In this document: in pieces, positions 37,601 through 47,086 of the stretch | How positions within the stretch are numbered: position 1 is the stretch's first letter | How the letters are laid out: each line of letters begins with the position of its first letter | Source of the DNA: Capnocytophaga sp. oral taxon 878 | GTDB lineage: Bacteria > Bacteroidota > Bacteroidia > Flavobacteriales > Flavobacteriaceae | NCBI RefSeq assembly: GCF_002999135.1 | Contig: NZ_CP027229.1 | Coordinates: forward strand, 186,001-250,000 | Length of the DNA stretch: 64,000 bases | Reading direction: 5' to 3' | Notes under the pieces: model-generated | The model's input: the letters and a program-made list of their open reading frames with translations, nothing else | Databases searched by the model: none | What the model was told of the DNA's origin: nothing | Translations under genes and position numbers: made by a program

Positions 37601-40600
37601 TGAGTTGCCTATCAAAGTTATTGTACCAGCACGTATAGCACCTCCTACTGGTACTTCCTATACTATAGCTTCTTACAAATGTGATGGTAAGGCTACAATA
37701 GTATTTACAGGTGTACCTACTACCTATAATTATAAGTATATTATTAACGGACAAACTTTTACAGGTAGAACTGCTACAGTTACTAATTTAGCTCCAGGAA
37801 GTTATACAGTAACTATTGAATATACAGATGCAACTGTATCTCAAGGAACGAAATCTTGTCCACAAACTATACAAAAAACAGTTATAATTCCACAAGGACA
37901 TCAGTTTAAAGCAAGTGTACAAAGCCAAACCAATGTAAGTTGTAATGGAGGTGATGATGGTAAGGTAACTCTTAAAGTAGAAAACTTATATGGAGGTAGC
38001 TATCGTATAGCAAATATCAATCCTCTTGGGCAACGTCCAGGTGCAGGATATGCAACTCCTATAACAACATCTACTTTTGAAGTAGGTCAATTACGTGCAG
38101 GTGTCTATACCCTTACTGTAGCTTATACTGGACCGGTAGCAGGTAATACTTGTGATATAGAGGTGCCAGTAACTATTACACAGCCAGTTGCCTTAACACT
38201 TTCAGGTACTATTACTCAGCCCGCAATGTGTTCTAACGGAGGCTTTGCAACGGTAAAACTTGCTGCAAATGGAGGAACACCGCCTTATACATATCATTAT
38301 TTAATAGGTACAGCAACACAATCATCACATTCTAGTAATGTATTTACAGGGGTAAAAACTGGAACAGCTCAGTTTGCTGTAACCGATAGTAAGAATTGTC
38401 TTGCTTATTTGCCTTTAGTTTCATTGCCAATACCAGCTCCTAAAACAGTATCATTTACTTTAGAAGCTACCGATTGTTATGAGAATGACAATCAAGGTAA
38501 GGTAACAGTGAAAATTACCAATGGTAATGGAGGTTATAAACTAAGCCTTAATGGGGCAACTGCAGTGGCACCAAGTACTAATAGTGTAACTCATACCTTT
38601 ACAGGGTTACGTCAGGGTAGCTATTCAGTAACAGTAACCGATGCTTATGGTTGTCAGGCAGCAGGAAGTATTATAATACGTCCATCATTAAATGTAAGAA
38701 TCAAAACTACTGATCAAGGTGCTTGTGCCGGATCTGCTGCTACTATACAAGTTACAGCTACTGGCGGTACAGGTAATATAAGCTATGCTTTTGATACACC
38801 AGGTACAGTAACGCCTAATTATGGAACCAACCCATTGTATACTGTACCAAACTTTTCAGGTACTAAACAAATAGAAGTATTTGTCAAATCAGACCGTTGT
38901 GTGAAAAAAGAGGTAGTAACCCTTAAAGCTTTTGATTATGCCTCATTTACTCCGCAAACAGTAACGCCTACTTGTTCAGGTACAGGTACAGGTAAGATTA
39001 TATTAGGTAACCTTACAGGAGCTTCACCATTTACTATAGGTATTACTCCACCTACGGGAGCTACTCGTACAGTAACTGGCGTAACTGCAGCATATACTAT
39101 AGAAAATGCAATAGGAGGTCTTTATACCATTACCCTTCGTGATGCTTTAGGTTGTAACTCAGTACGTACAGTAACCTTGCAAGATATGCCTAAACTTACT
39201 GATGCAGAGTTAGATGTAGATACAAATATACCTTGTCCAGGTGTAGGTAATCCTACAACTTTAAAATTAACTTTCAGTAATACTACTTATAATATATATA
39301 ATGCTACATCAGATATCTATTATAGCTTAAATGGTAGTACTTGGACTAAAGTAACTTCTAATCCATTCTCTTTAGGAGCACATCCAAGCTTTATTCCAGG
39401 TAATACAATAAGTATTACTTATAAAACTGTAGTTAAAGGTGGTACAGCTACCATCTGTACTACTAATTCAGTGGAAAAAACTATTCCTCACCGATTGAAA
39501 GATGTCACAGTAACTACTAATTTGGCTGATTTTAATGGAGGTTGCACTAGTTCTCCATTAGGCTTTACAGCTACAGTTACTATTCAAACAGGAGGAACTC
39601 CTAAATTTCAATATTCATTAGATAATCATAATTGGGAACCAGCAGCAGGTACTGATTCAAGAACTTATGTTTTTTCAGAGTTAACACCAGGTAGAACATA
39701 TAAGTTTTATGTCAGAGACGCTTCTGGCTGTACAGCAGAATATACTGGGGATATTTATGGAGGTGTAGTAAGCCCTGCACTATATCTAGAAATTAAACCA
39801 ACACCAGCTTGTTCAACAGATTCTCATGGTAAGTTAGATATTACCATTAAGCGTCGTCCTAGCTATAAATCTGCTTTACCTATTTCAGGTACTTGGCAAT
39901 TGTTTGAACTTACCTCTACACCAGGAGCTAAAAGAACTGGTTCATCAGTAGGAAGTATCCAAAATTTCACAATACCTTTAGGACAAACAGCTCTTACAAT
40001 TCCAACACAAAATGTATTACCTAATAAGACTTATTATGTTGAAGTGAAAGAAGGTACTTGTACTTGGGGTAGTCGAGATATAGAAGTTAAGAAATTACTT
40101 CCTATTAGTATCTCTGTATCTAATACCAATGTGATTAATTGTAGTACACCAGGGGTTGTCGAAGTAACAGCCAAAGGTGGTGGCGGTCAGTATACTTATA
40201 CTTTAACATCACCTTCATTGGTGGCTCCAATAGCAGTAGCTAATAACCGTATCCAAATACTTAGAGAGCAAATATCAGGACACCCAGCGCCTGTATATCC
40301 TACAGCTACACCTACTATCACTGTAAATGTAAGTGTGTCTGATCAATACGGTTGTTCATCTAGTTTTGGTACTGTAACCCTACAAGTACAACCAACACCT
40401 AAAGTAAATAGTATGCCAATAACAGGTTGCATAAGTGGGCAAATTACACTTACTGTTAATCCAGTAGCAAGAACAACTCCTGGAGGTGATGCTCCAGCTA
40501 CTGAGATTCCTGGCTATGAATATTCACGTGATGGAGGCTTAACCTATCAGGCATCTAATGTATTTGGTGGCTTAGTGCCAGGTACTTATGATATAGTAAT

Positions 40601-43600
40601 AAAAGACCGTTCATCTGGCTGTACAGCTACAGCTACAGCAGTAGTAAATGGATTATTAGAAGCAAGCGCTGAAGTCACCACTCCATTTGCTTGTGGCTCA
40701 CCAGCACCTAACGGAGTTATTACTGTTAAAGTAGATAATGGTTCAGGATCAGCTAACTATACCTACAAAATAAAGAACCCTATGGGCGTTCAGTTTGCTA
40801 CAGGTGTAATTAATACTGCAGTAGTAGGTAGTACAGCTTCAAAAACCGATATACAAATACCACCTGCAAATGGTACTGGTACTTATACTATTGAAGTTAC
40901 CGATAGTGGTCAACCTTCTACTTGTAATACAACTACTATAAACGTAGTAATGAATCCTGCTGCTCTTCCTGATATTGAAGTAAGCACAGTATCTATTACT
41001 TGTCATGGCGCTGCGAATGGTCGTATAGCTATAGTAGAGAAAAATGGTACTAATACTTATGTAATCACACCACCATCGGGTACAGCGCCAGGTGTGAATC
41101 CAATAGATAAAACAGCAATAGCTACAGTAGGAGGGGTGTATACCATTACTGCTACGGGTGCTAATGGTTGTCAAACAGTTACTACTGTAATGGTATATGA
41201 GCCTACAGCTATTACTGTAAGCCAAACACAAATAAGTGTAACCCAATTTGCTTGTGCTACTAATACTAATAATGGCTTGCAAGCCAAAGTAACAGTTCCC
41301 GATGGAGCTATATCTGGTGGGGTAGGTAGCAAAACTATTACGTATACAGCCCCTAACGGGAATACAGCTTCAGGTAATACCTTTACCTATGGTGATGCAG
41401 CAGGTGGCATAATTACAATTACTGTTACCGATAGCAGTGGTTGTTATACCTCTACTACAGTTACAATTGCTCGTTTTGAACGATTAGATCCTGCCGATAT
41501 TACAGTTACTCCAGGTCCTGCTAATTGTAATGCACCAATGCAAATAACAGTAGCTAATAGCTCACCAAATGTAACAGCAACTAAATTGCGTTTTGGCATA
41601 GGAACTACACCTCCTGCAGGACATCCAAGCACGTGGACAAATACTACTGGTATACTAAATGTAGCAGTAGCTACTACCACTACAGTTTGGATAGGACATT
41701 CTGATACTGGTTGTATGATTTCTTATCCATATCTAGCTCCAGATCCTAATACCTTTAAGATACTAGCACCACAAATAAAGAATGTTACTTGTAAAGGTAA
41801 TAATAATGGTATAGCTACTTTCACTCTAGCTGATATAGGTACTAATGGTTATACTATCACTCTGTCACCAATGACAGCAGGGGCATCAGTACCTTCGCCT
41901 ATAGCAGCAGGTGTTACAAACTTTACTATTAGTGGCTTGTCATCAAGTACTTATACTGTAACAGTAAAAGATAATGGCACAGGCTGTGAACAAACATATA
42001 ACTTTAGTATTACTGAGCCAGCAGTAAGTTTAACAGCTACTACCTCAGTACGCTCTATTACTTGTGCAGGTAATAATGGTGTAATTACCATTGAAAATGC
42101 TGATGGTGGTTGGGGTGGTTACAAATATTATTTAAGTAACTCATTAGCACCAACACTAACCAGTGCTGCTTGGACAACAACTAATGTATTTGAAAGCTTA
42201 GCACCAGGTACCTATCAAATAGGTGTACGTGATAGTAATGATTGTATGATTACTTTATCACCTATTACTTTAGCAAATCCAACTACTATTACTGGTACGC
42301 TTACTATTACTCTACAAAATTGTACCCCAGGTACTGGTGTTGTAGAGGTACGCAGTGTAACAGGAGGTGCAGGTACGGGTTATACTTATCAGTTAGTAAA
42401 AGACGGAGCTCTGCAAGGTACTACTCAAAACACAACCTTGTTCTCTAACCTATCAGCAGGTGTTTACAATGTAGTAGTAACCGATATTTGGGGCTGTACA
42501 GCTACTCTTACTTCGGTAACTCTTTATGAGCCTGTAACAGGTTTAGTAGCCAATATAGTGAAAGAAGTAACTTGTAGTGTACCTCAAGGGGCAACTATCT
42601 CAGTAACTCACCAAGGAGGTAATTCTAGTAACTTGAACTATATCTTAACATCACAAGGTGGTGGTACAATGATACAACTTAATAATCCACTATTCACAGG
42701 GGTAGCTTCAGGTACTTATAGTGTAAGTGTTGTCGATCTTACTACAGGTTGCCCAACAGTCACCTATGGTCCTTTTGATGTAACTAAAGCTGATGTAGTA
42801 ACCTTTACTTACACTACTACTAGTGTAACTTGTAACGGAGGTAATAATGGTAGGGTAAAAGTAACTATACCAGGAGATCAACAACAAACAGATTATATTA
42901 TTAAGATAGAAGGTACAGGAGGTTTTGCTACTCGTAGTGAAACAGTAAATACCACTCCTAAAGATTTTACTTTTGAAGCCTTGAAAGCTGGTGTTTATAC
43001 TGTAACAGTTACTTCATCACGTAGTTGTGTAGCTACAGAAACTATTATAGTGAGTGAACCTCAAGCTTTAGTAGTAAGTACTACAACTGTTACTACACAC
43101 TTTAAGTGTAATGCAACAAACGATGCTCAGGAAGCAGTTGTTCAGGTAGTAGCAAATGGAGGAACACCTTCTTATACTTATAACTTTGAACTATTTGATG
43201 GTACTACTACCACTACTACTGGTTTTGTAAATACTACAGGTGTATTTAGTATAACCAGCAATGGCACTCATACTCAAACAGTAATGGCTTATATAAGAGA
43301 TGCTAATGGTTGTACAACTAATACTATTAGTCCAATAATAATACCACCACTTAAGCGCATTACAGCAGTTACGCCAGTTAAGCTAACAAATATAAGCTGT
43401 ATAAGTGCCGAAACAGTAAGCTTTACTATAGTAGGTGGCAATAATAAGGGGTATGTAGTAGCAGTAACCAATACCGATGGAGTAGCAATTCCAAGTACTC
43501 AAACACTCACAGCAGGTACTAATGTAGCTCAAATTAGCTTTACTCAGCCTGCTAACTATGAGATTACTATTACCGATTCCGAAACAGGTTGTTACTTTAC

Positions 43601-46600
43601 TACTACTTACTTTGTGGCACCTTATGATAATATCGACTATAGTGCTGCACAAAGCAAGCCGGTAACTTGTAAAACAGGTAATGATGGAGAAATTACTCTT
43701 ACAGTAAGTGGCTATCAAGGAACATTTAATTATCGTGTCCTTGATGCTACCAACCCAGCCACAGTAGTGAAACCTTCTACCCCAGTAGCTGGTTTAGCAG
43801 GTGTACGAAATGTTGTAATAACAGGCCTAGCCGAAGGTAGTTACTTAGTAGAACTTACCGAAACACAACTTCCTAACTGTACTAAAACTACAACTGTAGT
43901 TAATGTATCTGGCCCTGCAAATGCCTTAACCGCAAGCACAACAATTACCGATCTTATTAAGTGTGGTACAGGTGCTACAGGTAGCTTTGCAGTGAGTGCA
44001 GCAGGAGGATGGGGTAATTATCAGTACCGCTTGTTAGTAGGAGCGACTCCTCATGCAGTGTATGGTACTTATACCTCTACCTCATCGTTTGAAGGTTTAA
44101 CAGCCAATACTTATATAGTAGAAGTAAAAGATGAGCAAGGTTGTGTTACTACCACTACTCAAATAATGGCAGTGCCCGATCCTATCAATGCCAATGTAAC
44201 TGCAAGTAATGTATTGTGCTTCAGTGATAATAATGGTGTAATTACAGTAAGTAATACTACTGGTGGTAGCGGAAACTACACTTATGAGTTGTGGGAAGTA
44301 GGAGGTAGCCAAATACGTGGTACTCAAACCGAAACTACCTTTACAGGCTTAGATGCTCGTGAATATAAAGTGAAGATAGTTGATGGTTGGAACTGTGATA
44401 TAGAAATACCAGTAACAGTTCATGAACCTGATGAAATGCGTGTAACAGCTTCTATTGCGAAGGCAATAACTTGTCATACTAATGCAACTATCTCAGTAAC
44501 TGTAACTGGAGGGGTTCCTCCTTATCAGTATAAGCAAGGTGTAGGAGGTACACCACAAGCTGCTAATACTTTCTCAGTAGGTGTAGGCACTTACGAATTC
44601 TATGTGATAGATGGTAATAGTTGTGAATCTAAAGTATCTAATCGTTTGGATATTGTACGCCCTGAAGATTTAACCTTGCACTTCAATACTGATGATGCAA
44701 TAGTAAGATGTAATGGTGAAGCTACAGGTCGCATTACCTTCTCAGCTACTGGTGGTATGGGTAATAACCAATACAAGCTATACAAGGGTGGCCTAACAAG
44801 TCCAGCACTTACAGCTACAGCTACACAAATAAGTCCTACTGATTGGGCATTCTCAGGTTTGTACTCTGGTACTTACTATGTAGTAGCAAGTAGTAATGAT
44901 TGTGTATACACCTCTACACATATTGAAATCAAAGAGCGTCCAGCTCTTGTGGTAGCAAGTCAAACTACTAATATTACTTGCTTTAATGCTCGTAATGGTG
45001 TAATCTCAATTACTGTAACAGGTGGCACAGGTACTATTAAGTACGCTATAAGTTCAGCTTCAAATCCTCGTTTAGACCGCTTTGTAGAAACAGGATACTT
45101 TGATAATCTTGTTAAGGACACTTATTTAGTACGTGCTCAAGATGAATATGGCTGTTATACTGATACAACCTTTATAATTGATGAACCTGATCAATTAGAG
45201 GTTAAAGCTGTTAAAACAGATGAAGTATGTTATGGGGCTAATGATGGTACTATCTCACTTACTATTACTGGAGGTACCCAATCGTACAGCACAACAATTG
45301 ATGGTACCAATTGGATAGCAGGTAAAACTCTATATACCAATTTAGCACCTGGTGATTATACCATAATGGTACGAGATGCTCATTCTTGTACTACTGAAGC
45401 AATAGTAACTATAGGCGCAGGGGTTCAGTTACAAGAAACTGCAACAGTAGAGTATACTTGCCCTGGCAATAATGTAAGTAACGCAATTAGAGTAAGTGTA
45501 GCTGCCGACCACTTAGCACAAACTACTTTTGCTCTTGATGGTGGTACTCCTCAATCTAGCGGATACTTTACACAAACAGCGGCGGGTACACCTATATTAG
45601 CAGGGGTACATACTATTACAGTACGTAATATCAATGGTTGTACTAAAACACTTACTGTAAATGTAGAATCTTTTGCTCCTCTATCAGTAGTAGCAAGCAA
45701 AACAGATATTACTTGTTATGGTAAAAACGATGGTAAGGTTAAACTTACAGTAACAGGAGCAACTAATAGTTATACATATACTATCAGTCCACAAGCAGGA
45801 CAATTTGATGAAGCTACTACTGAGTATACTGAATTACCAAAAGGCCAGTACACTATAAAGGTAATGGCTATAGGAAATCCTGCTTGCGAGTTAAGCCAAA
45901 CAATCAATATCATTGAGCCTGATCTGCTCATTGCTAAAGCCGAAACAGTAACCGAAACTTGTTACGGACAAAATGATGGTCAAATGCGCTTCGTGATAGA
46001 AGGTGGTCGTGCTCCTTATAATTATAACTTGAAAAAACCTGATGGAACTACTTATGCCACAGCAACTAATGTAGCTACAGGTACTATAGTAAGTTATACC
46101 GGATTAGTACCAGGACGTTACAACTTAGAGTACAATGACGGTAATTGTAGCCAAACCTTAGAAATAGAAGTGGCATCAGCACCAAGTATAGCCCCTGAAG
46201 ATGTTAAGTTAGGATTTAACTGTTCTACAGAATCCACTACTTACACTACAAGCTACTTGAATGTTACATTCCCAGAAAGTGCACGTGGTAAGCTAAGCAG
46301 TACCACCACTTCATACTCATTAGATGGTGGTATTACTATCAAACCATTCGTATCCTTCGATGGTGTTATAGGTAAAACTTCCAACATCGAACAAGGTGTC
46401 TACAGCCTTACAATACATTATAAAGGTGAGGGTATGAGCAATGTATGTAGCCAAGTATGGAACGGAACAGTAAGCACTACCCGTTATCCAGGCTTAGAAA
46501 TACTTGATAAGACCGATCCACGCGAAATTAATAAAGTAAGGGTTAAAGTAGTAGGCGGTAACCCTCGTCCAGGAGATACTCCTTATAGCGTAACCTTTAA

Positions 46601-47018
46601 TGGTGTGTTCGATGGTACGTATGAATATATGCTTAAACCTACCGACCCAACTAGCCGTGTGGTAAACGGACGCATCTATAAGCTCGTAGTTGTTGAAGCT
46701 ACAGATGAAAACGGATGTAAGAGTACCTTAACCATAGAAAAAGAGTATATGAAATCTGTACCACCTGATTTCTTTACTCCTAATGGTGATGGTGAAAATG
46801 ACGGATGGGATCCTGATAAGTTCCGTAGCTATCCTAACTTAACAGTTGATATATATGACCGATACGGACGCTATATCACAACCCTTAAGTCAGGCCAAGT
46901 ATGGGACGGACGTTATAATGGTAGAGAAATGCCTTCAGGCGACTATTGGTATATTCTCCGTACACACGAGGAAGAAGGTGATCAGCAATATATGGGTCAC
47001 TTCACCCTCTACCGATAG
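31650..47018 (+). CDS. Giant SprB-like surface adhesin with type B T9SS sorting domain
   Basis: A 5122-residue secreted protein. Signal peptide 1-21 (ending TATAQ); an N-terminal beta-rich region (about 22-390) with YLYWAAAYKRDN and AGWTLYIIYEDVTQPARKIA; a DUF11-type repeat (about 393-530, RYKIKFKNIGNDDAKNLVIT); an Ig/PKD-like stretch with paired cysteines; then several dozen beta-sandwich repeats of 70-100 residues. At least 14 of these show the SprB-repeat hallmark (CYGANDGT, CNGGDDGK, CHGAANGR, CKGNNNGI, CYGKNDGK, CYGQNDGQ), each followed by a GG-Y segment. A different jelly-roll-like insert lies at about 1248-1467. The last ~85 residues are a type B gliding-motility sorting domain (FFTPNGDGENDGW, VDIYDRYGRYI, WDGRYNGREMPSGDYWY). 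The protein is likely exported by T9SS and anchored on the surface as a mobile adhesin; a PorP/SprF gene is nearby. SprB of F. johnsoniae is somewhat longer. Orthology is not proven. Confidence 0.93.
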   Translation: MKKFLFLQCFFLATFFTATAQSFSERYNLTIKGNMIVVGNSILNRGDSRPANTPFNDLKADNSQRNLEYTNVDPANTINSSSARVKNPNPTSTCGLVVKKAYLYWAAAYKRDNVVGADRLTNPVLDPNKFNKVRLRQGNGSYHNITGTILHSDGSQNPADGRSQSAYVCVADVTQYVTNINNETFTVADMQAPYGNETNGNGYAAGWTLYIIYEDVTQPARKIALFDGFAAVTKNYSQAITISGFTTVPSPLPVNAKIGFAALEGESYLGGDELKIQTNKTGGNKVKITAPGREDGLVQDGCYWNPYPIKVTCNERVKSNFFNSSITNEQGVNTDRTPSSKNMLGFDAGIFDLPNNGNTILGNDTTSASFYPTTTQDVFYPFMFAFNVEVITPNVVMEKRVYKSDGTTDITGQNNIVLGQELRYKIKFKNIGNDDAKNLVITDVLPANLQNNITGINVPSGATYTYNNRTLKVTIPNTLVKKGAPEQEISFGVKVLASCNEWRDPCSNEIKNQAFATYTGDKNPATLTPGSFSSKFSACGGEVTGPSNFIVTTDFTKCVYKPNDISLCQPTTTLSAAAGFTTYKWTKVGDASFNKTGQNLVVSEPGTYRVTKSKTGCPTMYEEYTVLENAYDEKHPIEKMIAAKQINGEVYTCTADGRKYPQVYLCGNGSSVTFDITFSNGKQYRWEKIVGNRTGDVNCPPTNTAWAPVYTDNGTQSRRTFDQQGDYRLTVTFDGGAQGDCVSTYYFRITKNNLDATAKVTDIVCTTPGKITIIGPSPTSYQFALYEGTNQVRNYQDSNEFTITNQGTYRVLIKQKAKSNIVPCVFEISGLFVKKRTPQLTVTPTSPLCYGGVATMTIQLTDAPYPPYNIVVKKDNASGAELYRSTQTNLEQLTLGNYFKAGTYYVEVQNNYGCTINKGGIKIVEPKQLKATATVLKPIMPCGAGKVRVTGIDGTKGTSYFFSDGTINNATNFTANYYDFDVTTPGTHQFAVIDKNGCRATASVAITQLTAPTTTASATVYDCGAKAKITFAVPTSATAYTYQYSVDGGTTFKTSREIEVAPGNTYNPVLQYTYNNTASCTITLPAITIQSYGANILIASAGVEKLVECGDSEGNPGKALVRFSNVQGGQEPYKYNFGDGQGWTTRKDKWLTPGTYNLSVEDAIGCSRTGLTVKVDNKIPAPVLGNTAITYNCEGKGTVTVTTDKTNYKYTYQVNGGTPTTNNVFTNLAPGTYTITITYAQANPPAKNVLFLEDFGAGNNTGNPYINKAYYLELQDGSMPKNGNGVSQPSGNWAGKYLADGEYIVTKKQDPNNGAWKAPNDHSRTLSGAKIPNGRMFFVNIGNILGSAGAILYQRPMKDIIPNKEVKFSVALMNLLDFNDSRYPSGAPDLAIELYANQAAVTANTPLVSERIPRFRGAKNNDDWFVYEKSLNPGNNRELIAVIRSFSLETNGNDLAMDDIYLYQEPETCPTTVTRTITIAPNQGFGIDTATKKVIAPKCHNGTGEYQITIKNPQNVTYYVSKDGATFVAVPANTLFKWTGITPGAHTIKFRGELNNPSCEFTDNFTITNPAQLNAQLAANTDLSLACNPAQAQVAVTATGGTGTYQYTLLKGTTLIRTQATPNFTVTQIGSYTIRVTDANGCTKDVPFTIVQAPTLTLAATNNTAKTNYCMNSATAGKVEVKVTPSSGNTQPYTFFHNGTRKVSQSGNTYTFSGLTVGTHTFTVTDKYGCTASYVTEIKKLITADGSTVAVVAKDITCDAGAAGNGKLTFKIKDGYAPYTYVVKRSNGTIAANGNLPANLTAEYETNVAGTYTFEITDSKGCKVSASGTLATAAAPTATYTITKVNCYGANDGTLSVNITGGKAPYRIKLDSGAIQAVTGNQKVFTGLTPGAHILLVYGANNCSNQYSINVPGPATPLTGSAVVSELIGCSDGVNKDKAKITFVNVTGGHGGYQYKYDGNYTTNSVGFLPAGTHTVTVKDSSGCELPIKVIVPARIAPPTGTSYTIASYKCDGKATIVFTGVPTTYNYKYIINGQTFTGRTATVTNLAPGSYTVTIEYTDATVSQGTKSCPQTIQKTVIIPQGHQFKASVQSQTNVSCNGGDDGKVTLKVENLYGGSYRIANINPLGQRPGAGYATPITTSTFEVGQLRAGVYTLTVAYTGPVAGNTCDIEVPVTITQPVALTLSGTITQPAMCSNGGFATVKLAANGGTPPYTYHYLIGTATQSSHSSNVFTGVKTGTAQFAVTDSKNCLAYLPLVSLPIPAPKTVSFTLEATDCYENDNQGKVTVKITNGNGGYKLSLNGATAVAPSTNSVTHTFTGLRQGSYSVTVTDAYGCQAAGSIIIRPSLNVRIKTTDQGACAGSAATIQVTATGGTGNISYAFDTPGTVTPNYGTNPLYTVPNFSGTKQIEVFVKSDRCVKKEVVTLKAFDYASFTPQTVTPTCSGTGTGKIILGNLTGASPFTIGITPPTGATRTVTGVTAAYTIENAIGGLYTITLRDALGCNSVRTVTLQDMPKLTDAELDVDTNIPCPGVGNPTTLKLTFSNTTYNIYNATSDIYYSLNGSTWTKVTSNPFSLGAHPSFIPGNTISITYKTVVKGGTATICTTNSVEKTIPHRLKDVTVTTNLADFNGGCTSSPLGFTATVTIQTGGTPKFQYSLDNHNWEPAAGTDSRTYVFSELTPGRTYKFYVRDASGCTAEYTGDIYGGVVSPALYLEIKPTPACSTDSHGKLDITIKRRPSYKSALPISGTWQLFELTSTPGAKRTGSSVGSIQNFTIPLGQTALTIPTQNVLPNKTYYVEVKEGTCTWGSRDIEVKKLLPISISVSNTNVINCSTPGVVEVTAKGGGGQYTYTLTSPSLVAPIAVANNRIQILREQISGHPAPVYPTATPTITVNVSVSDQYGCSSSFGTVTLQVQPTPKVNSMPITGCISGQITLTVNPVARTTPGGDAPATEIPGYEYSRDGGLTYQASNVFGGLVPGTYDIVIKDRSSGCTATATAVVNGLLEASAEVTTPFACGSPAPNGVITVKVDNGSGSANYTYKIKNPMGVQFATGVINTAVVGSTASKTDIQIPPANGTGTYTIEVTDSGQPSTCNTTTINVVMNPAALPDIEVSTVSITCHGAANGRIAIVEKNGTNTYVITPPSGTAPGVNPIDKTAIATVGGVYTITATGANGCQTVTTVMVYEPTAITVSQTQISVTQFACATNTNNGLQAKVTVPDGAISGGVGSKTITYTAPNGNTASGNTFTYGDAAGGIITITVTDSSGCYTSTTVTIARFERLDPADITVTPGPANCNAPMQITVANSSPNVTATKLRFGIGTTPPAGHPSTWTNTTGILNVAVATTTTVWIGHSDTGCMISYPYLAPDPNTFKILAPQIKNVTCKGNNNGIATFTLADIGTNGYTITLSPMTAGASVPSPIAAGVTNFTISGLSSSTYTVTVKDNGTGCEQTYNFSITEPAVSLTATTSVRSITCAGNNGVITIENADGGWGGYKYYLSNSLAPTLTSAAWTTTNVFESLAPGTYQIGVRDSNDCMITLSPITLANPTTITGTLTITLQNCTPGTGVVEVRSVTGGAGTGYTYQLVKDGALQGTTQNTTLFSNLSAGVYNVVVTDIWGCTATLTSVTLYEPVTGLVANIVKEVTCSVPQGATISVTHQGGNSSNLNYILTSQGGGTMIQLNNPLFTGVASGTYSVSVVDLTTGCPTVTYGPFDVTKADVVTFTYTTTSVTCNGGNNGRVKVTIPGDQQQTDYIIKIEGTGGFATRSETVNTTPKDFTFEALKAGVYTVTVTSSRSCVATETIIVSEPQALVVSTTTVTTHFKCNATNDAQEAVVQVVANGGTPSYTYNFELFDGTTTTTTGFVNTTGVFSITSNGTHTQTVMAYIRDANGCTTNTISPIIIPPLKRITAVTPVKLTNISCISAETVSFTIVGGNNKGYVVAVTNTDGVAIPSTQTLTAGTNVAQISFTQPANYEITITDSETGCYFTTTYFVAPYDNIDYSAAQSKPVTCKTGNDGEITLTVSGYQGTFNYRVLDATNPATVVKPSTPVAGLAGVRNVVITGLAEGSYLVELTETQLPNCTKTTTVVNVSGPANALTASTTITDLIKCGTGATGSFAVSAAGGWGNYQYRLLVGATPHAVYGTYTSTSSFEGLTANTYIVEVKDEQGCVTTTTQIMAVPDPINANVTASNVLCFSDNNGVITVSNTTGGSGNYTYELWEVGGSQIRGTQTETTFTGLDAREYKVKIVDGWNCDIEIPVTVHEPDEMRVTASIAKAITCHTNATISVTVTGGVPPYQYKQGVGGTPQAANTFSVGVGTYEFYVIDGNSCESKVSNRLDIVRPEDLTLHFNTDDAIVRCNGEATGRITFSATGGMGNNQYKLYKGGLTSPALTATATQISPTDWAFSGLYSGTYYVVASSNDCVYTSTHIEIKERPALVVASQTTNITCFNARNGVISITVTGGTGTIKYAISSASNPRLDRFVETGYFDNLVKDTYLVRAQDEYGCYTDTTFIIDEPDQLEVKAVKTDEVCYGANDGTISLTITGGTQSYSTTIDGTNWIAGKTLYTNLAPGDYTIMVRDAHSCTTEAIVTIGAGVQLQETATVEYTCPGNNVSNAIRVSVAADHLAQTTFALDGGTPQSSGYFTQTAAGTPILAGVHTITVRNINGCTKTLTVNVESFAPLSVVASKTDITCYGKNDGKVKLTVTGATNSYTYTISPQAGQFDEATTEYTELPKGQYTIKVMAIGNPACELSQTINIIEPDLLIAKAETVTETCYGQNDGQMRFVIEGGRAPYNYNLKKPDGTTYATATNVATGTIVSYTGLVPGRYNLEYNDGNCSQTLEIEVASAPSIAPEDVKLGFNCSTESTTYTTSYLNVTFPESARGKLSSTTTSYSLDGGITIKPFVSFDGVIGKTSNIEQGVYSLTIHYKGEGMSNVCSQVWNGTVSTTRYPGLEILDKTDPREINKVRVKVVGGNPRPGDTPYSVTFNGVFDGTYEYMLKPTDPTSRVVNGRIYKLVVVEATDENGCKSTLTIEKEYMKSVPPDFFTPNGDGENDGWDPDKFRSYPNLTVDIYDRYGRYITTLKSGQVWDGRYNGREMPSGDYWYILRTHEEEGDQQYMGHFTLYR

Positions 47019-47048
47019 GCATTTAAATCTAATTAATAAACCTTAATT

Positions 47049-47086
47049 AAAGGCTGCTAAGCAATATAAGCTTAGCAGCCTTTTTC
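47049..47086 (+). terminator. Terminator after the giant gene
   Basis: 14-bp stem AAAGGCTGCTAAGC / GCTTAGCAGCCTTT with a 7-nt loop and a T-run. Its stem sequence is nearly the same as that of the terminator at 29020. Confidence 0.92.

Noticed and set aside
31650..47018. Minus-strand open frames up to 147 residues inside the giant gene
   Set aside because: They are antisense shadows of a repetitive Thr/Gly-rich gene, with cysteine/serine/tyrosine-rich nonsense composition and no promoters.
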